The notes beneath the pieces are model-generated. The model was not told where the DNA came from. It was given only the letters and a program-made list of their open reading frames with translations, and did no database searches. A program made the position numbers and the translations under genes. Of a stretch of 64,000 nt of DNA, positions 62,079 through 64,000 are shown in pieces. Source of the DNA: Chitinophaga lutea (GTDB lineage: Bacteria > Bacteroidota > Bacteroidia > Chitinophagales > Chitinophagaceae); the NCBI RefSeq assembly GCF_003813775.1, contig NZ_RPDH01000002.1:1116001-1180000 (forward strand), in the 5' to 3' direction. The number at the start of each line of letters is the position of its first letter. Within the stretch, counting starts at the first letter, position 1.

Positions 62079-62774
62079 ATGAAAAAGTTACTCCTTTCCG
62101 CTGCCCTGCTGGGCAGCGCCACGTTATCATCCGCTCAGCAATCCATAAGCCTTTTCAACGGGAAAGATTTCACGGGCTGGCACATCGACGTGCCGGCGCT
62201 GGAAAAAGACAGTTCCCAGCCTAATCCCTTCATCATCCGCAACGGCATGATGGTGAGCCTCGCCAAACCGCAGGGCCACATCATCACCGACGCGCAATAC
62301 GAAAACTTCCGCCTCGACGTGGAATACCGCTTCCCCGGCAAGCCCGGCAACTGCGGGGTGCTCGTATTCGCCTCCACACCACGGGTGCTGTACGACATGT
62401 TCCCGAAGTCGATCGAAGTGCAGATGATGCATAAAAACGCCGGCGATTTCTGGTGTATCGGGGAAGACATCGAGGTGCCCGATATGGAAGCCCGCCGCGG
62501 CCCCAAAGAAAAATGGGGGTCGGTAGACGGGAAGAACCGCCGGATACAGAACCTCACGGACAGTTCGGAAAAACCGCTCGGCGAGTGGAACGCCATGCGC
62601 ATCGAATGCCTCGGCAATACGGTGAAGGTATGGGTGAACGGCCAGCTGGTGAACGATGGTTACAACGCCACGGCTTCCAGGGGCCAGATTGCGCTGCAGG
62701 CGGAAGGATCGGAGGTGGAGTTCCGGAAGGTGATGCTGACGCACCTGAAAAAACGAAAAACAGCCAAAAAATAA
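62079..62774 (+). CDS. DUF1080 (3-keto-disaccharide hydrolase-type) exported protein
   Basis: A 231-residue protein with signal peptide MKKLLLSAALLGSATLSSAQ. The body is a concanavalin A-like beta sandwich of the DUF1080 family (PF06439): QSISLFNGKDFTGWHIDVPA, then YRFPGKPGNCGVLVFASTPR, then EVQMMHKNAGDFWCIGEDIE, and NAMRIECLGNTVKVWVNGQL. Recently described members hydrolyse 3-keto-glycosides. The gene is divergent from the sialidase-like/GH2 pair, forming a small glycan locus. Its TAA stop (62772-62774) overlaps the ATG of a cysteine-rich micro-ORF. Confidence 0.88.
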   Translation: MKKLLLSAALLGSATLSSAQQSISLFNGKDFTGWHIDVPALEKDSSQPNPFIIRNGMMVSLAKPQGHIITDAQYENFRLDVEYRFPGKPGNCGVLVFASTPRVLYDMFPKSIEVQMMHKNAGDFWCIGEDIEVPDMEARRGPKEKWGSVDGKNRRIQNLTDSSEKPLGEWNAMRIECLGNTVKVWVNGQLVNDGYNATASRGQIALQAEGSEVEFRKVMLTHLKKRKTAKK

Positions 62775-62857
62775 TGCCCATGGACATGGGCACTAAGCGA
62801 AACCAAAAACGTTTTTTCTCATGCCGTTCCCTGTGCGGGTGCGGGCATTGTGTGTAA
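62774..62857 (+). CDS. Cysteine-rich micro-ORF, coupled to DUF1080
   Basis: A 27-codon frame whose first ATG overlaps the DUF1080 stop by one base (TAATG). In-frame ATGs follow at codons 3 and 5. The peptide ends RFFSCRSLCGCGHCV, giving four Cys and a His in the last 12 residues, a zinc- or metal-binding look. Its stop in turn overlaps the ATG of a second cysteine-rich micro-ORF, again as TAATG. A short hairpin (GCCCAT 62776-62781 with ATGGGC 62786-62791) covers its start. Whether it is expressed is unknown; the stop-start chaining is the main argument. Confidence 0.4.
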   Translation: MPMDMGTKRNQKRFFSCRSLCGCGHCV

Positions 62858-62949
62858 TGTCTACTATATGCATCTTACCGGGAGGGAAAATAAAACAGCC
62901 CAGTGAAAAGAAGATGGTCTGCAGCTGCGGGAGAAAGTGTTGCCGCTAA
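62857..62949 (+). CDS. Second cysteine-rich micro-ORF
   Basis: A 30-codon frame starting at the ATG that overlaps the previous micro-ORF's stop by one base. The N-terminal half is MSTICILPGGKIKQ, and the C-terminus ends MVCSCGRKCCR. With five Cys in 30 residues it resembles the C-terminal Cys pattern of SEC-C-type zinc motifs, but is much shorter. No homology is claimed. It lies between the DUF1080 gene and a strong terminator at 63015, so it would be inside the same transcript. Confidence 0.4.
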   Translation: MSTICILPGGKIKQPSEKKMVCSCGRKCCR

Positions 62950-63014
62950 GGTGGCAAAATATTGATTACAAGCCGGTTAAATATTTGTTAAGGCCGGCTC
63001 GTCCGGCACAGAAA

Positions 63015-63058
63015 AACCGGCCGGGAAGCGGGGAATCATCCTCCTTCCGGCCGGTTTT
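63015..63058. terminator. Strong bidirectional terminator
   Basis: AACCGGCCGG (63015-63024) pairs with CCGGCCGGTT (63047-63056), extended inward by a G-U and an A-U pair, with A and T runs at either side. It ends the plus-strand DUF1080 transcript and the minus-strand YhcH gene. Confidence 0.9.
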
Positions 63059-63078
63059 GCCGTATATAAACGGGGAAA

Positions 63079-63534
63079 TTATGCCACACTGATCTTGATC
63101 ACCACCTTTTTCACCTGTTTCGGCGTGTGGGCGGTAAGGTTGGGCATATGCAGGTCAGACGGGAAAAAAACCGCGAAATCGTGCTGCGCGAGCTTCGAGA
63201 AGAAAGACGGTTTTTCCGCGAAGAGCATGTAGTCCGCCTCTTCGTCGTACGCCTTCGAAGGGGCCTGCCCGTTGAGGAAATCGTGCCCGATCTGCTCCTC
63301 TCCCTGCACGATGTACTGCACGTCGATGTATTTCTTATGCGACTCCATCTGCTCCCCTGAAGGGTCTACCGTCTGGTATTCGTTGACGATGGCAAAAATG
63401 GAGGTGCCGTCTATTTCGTATTTCCCTTTTTCCAGTTTGGAAAAATCCGTCTGCCGCAGGTAGTCGAAAGCCTTTACAAATTTGGGCCCCAGGCCGTGGT
63501 AACGATGTGCGTTGTCTAAAGAATCGATGATCAT
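63079..63534 (-). CDS. YhcH/YjgK/YiaL-family protein
   Basis: A 151-residue cytoplasmic beta-barrel-like protein of the DUF386 family. Visible features: MIIDSLDNAHRYHGLGPKFV, then GKYEIDGTSIFAIVNEYQTV, then ESHKKYIDVQYIVQGEEQIG with metal-type His residues, and FAVFFPSDLHMPNLTAHTPK with the conserved His-Met-Pro. Relatives accompany sialic-acid and other sugar-acid catabolism genes in several bacteria, which fits the nearby sialidase-like and DUF1080 genes. It is a single-gene unit that converges on the DUF1080 transcript. Exact reaction unknown. Confidence 0.92.
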   Translation of the reverse strand: MIIDSLDNAHRYHGLGPKFVKAFDYLRQTDFSKLEKGKYEIDGTSIFAIVNEYQTVDPSGEQMESHKKYIDVQYIVQGEEQIGHDFLNGQAPSKAYDEEADYMLFAEKPSFFSKLAQHDFAVFFPSDLHMPNLTAHTPKQVKKVVIKISVA

Positions 63535-63659
63535 GGGTGTAAAATTCGGCCGGTAAGATACTCATTCATCCGGTAAAACAATACCCGATCCGATAACGGT
63601 ACGTGGTTTGCTTCATGTATTGGCATGATATTATAACAACCATTCAGCCGAAATTGTAA

Positions 63660-63667
63660 TAATTTTG
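63660..63667 (+). promoter_or_regulatory. -7 promoter box (TAATTTTG) ahead of the MlaE-type gene
   Basis: TAATTTTG fits the Bacteroidota consensus TAnnTTTG exactly and ends 5 bases before the ATG at 63673, implying a very short leader or none. No clear -33 box at the usual spacing. Confidence 0.5.
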
Positions 63668-63672
63668 ACAAA

Positions 63673-64000
63673 ATGCAGCAAATGGACCCGAACGAACAAA
63701 CGGAGAAACCACTTATTTCCAAAGGCGCGGATGCTTTTTTCATTGGTGTTTACGATATATTCAGATTTATCAGCCGTTTTTTCAAGGAAGCGCTGCTCCC
63801 CCCTTTTGAAATCAAGGAGTTAATCCGCCAGTGCTTCCAGGTCGGGTATAAATCGCTCGCGCTCATCAGTCTCACCGGTTTTATCACGGGACTGGTGTTT
63901 ACCAAACAGTCGCGGCCCTCGCTGGCGGAGTTCGGCGCCACCTCGTGGCTGCCTTCCCTTATTTCCATCGCGGTGATCAGGGCGCTGGCCCCGCTGGTAA
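63673..64000 (+). CDS. MlaE-family ABC transporter permease (3' end outside window)
   Basis: The frame opens at the ATG at 63673 (MQQMDPNEQTEKPLISKGAD; a second ATG at 63682 is possible) and stays open to the window end, giving 109 residues. The segment KEALLPPFEIKELIRQCFQV, then GYKSLALISLTGFITGLVFT, then KQSRPSLAEFGATSWLPSLI, then VIRALAPLV matches the MlaE/YrbE (PF02405) permease N-terminus, including the GFITGLVF motif and the RALAPLV stretch. MlaE works with MlaF ATPase and MlaD to move phospholipids between membranes and maintain outer-membrane asymmetry. Those genes are expected downstream. Confidence 0.93.
   Translation, partial: MQQMDPNEQTEKPLISKGADAFFIGVYDIFRFISRFFKEALLPPFEIKELIRQCFQVGYKSLALISLTGFITGLVFTKQSRPSLAEFGATSWLPSLISIAVIRALAPLV

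Noticed and set aside
1..64000. tRNA, rRNA, insertion sequences or phage genes
   Set aside because: I looked for CCA-type cloverleaf ends, transposase-like frames and integrases and recognised none. A covariance-model search would be needed to exclude a tRNA.

Overview
The window looks like a chromosomal segment of a Bacteroidota bacterium, most likely Chitinophagaceae (Chitinophaga-like). The evidence is SusC/SusD-type and other TonB-dependent receptors, TlpA/DUF4369 thioredoxins, DUF4251, DUF4846 and DUF1080 proteins, MacB/FtsX-type permeases without an adjacent ATPase gene, LytS/LytTR signalling pairs, and Bacteroidota-type promoters (TAnnTTTG-like -7 boxes, few Shine-Dalgarno sequences). 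Most of the DNA is GC-rich with GC-rich third codon positions. That produces many long antisense open frames, which I treated as shadows. The sequence enters inside sufD and leaves inside an MlaE-type permease gene.

Layout. 1-3.4 kb: the end of a SUF iron-sulfur operon (sufD, sufS, sufE, a SufT/MIP18-type gene), a terminator, and a free-methionine-sulfoxide-reductase-type GAF protein. 3.4-13.3 kb: a minus-strand susC-susD locus followed by two TlpA-like thioredoxins, facing a plus-strand signalling operon made of a kinase-like protein without its histidine, a true LytS-type kinase and a LytTR regulator. 13.3-20.7 kb: M1 peptidase, ASCH-like protein, FtsX permease, a FAD oxidoreductase gene broken by one amber codon, and a DsbA-family protein. 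20.7-25.4 kb: a small beta-barrel and a TonB receptor facing a second LytS/LytTR pair. 25.4-30.9 kb: DUF2341/LamG protein, a ZipA-C-like membrane protein, an AT-richer pair of secreted proteins, a candidate structured RNA, DUF4251 and a small membrane protein. 30.9-39.8 kb: dinB, a second FtsX permease, GH43, an S10 peptidase, an acetyltransferase, and an AT-rich island with a DUF3800 gene. 39.9-45.2 kb: GH31, metallophosphoesterase, a three-gene operon ending in a CvfB-like S1 protein, and a cold-shock protein. 45.3-46.0 kb: a gene-free repeat island (11-bp tandem units running into a 42-bp palindrome, then a 75-bp tandem array). 46.0-55.3 kb: DUF4846, a membrane-bound LytTR regulator, a TonB receptor, a beta-helix lipoprotein, a di-heme cytochrome lipoprotein and a large GAF protein. 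55.3-64 kb: TauE/SafE, M16 peptidase, a small carbohydrate locus (GH2, sialidase-like, DUF1080, YhcH), two overlapping cysteine-rich micro-ORFs, and the start of mlaE.

How the parts may work together. Three separate LytTR regulators each sit next to a TonB-dependent receptor. In each case the adjacent DNA carries direct repeats spaced 20-21 bp, the geometry expected of LytTR operators, with a different repeat sequence at each locus. This is the most coherent system-level signal in the window. The third module (LytTR, receptor, beta-helix lipoprotein, di-heme cytochrome lipoprotein) is the best candidate for an undescribed cell-surface system. All functional names rest on reading motifs by eye; no database search was run.
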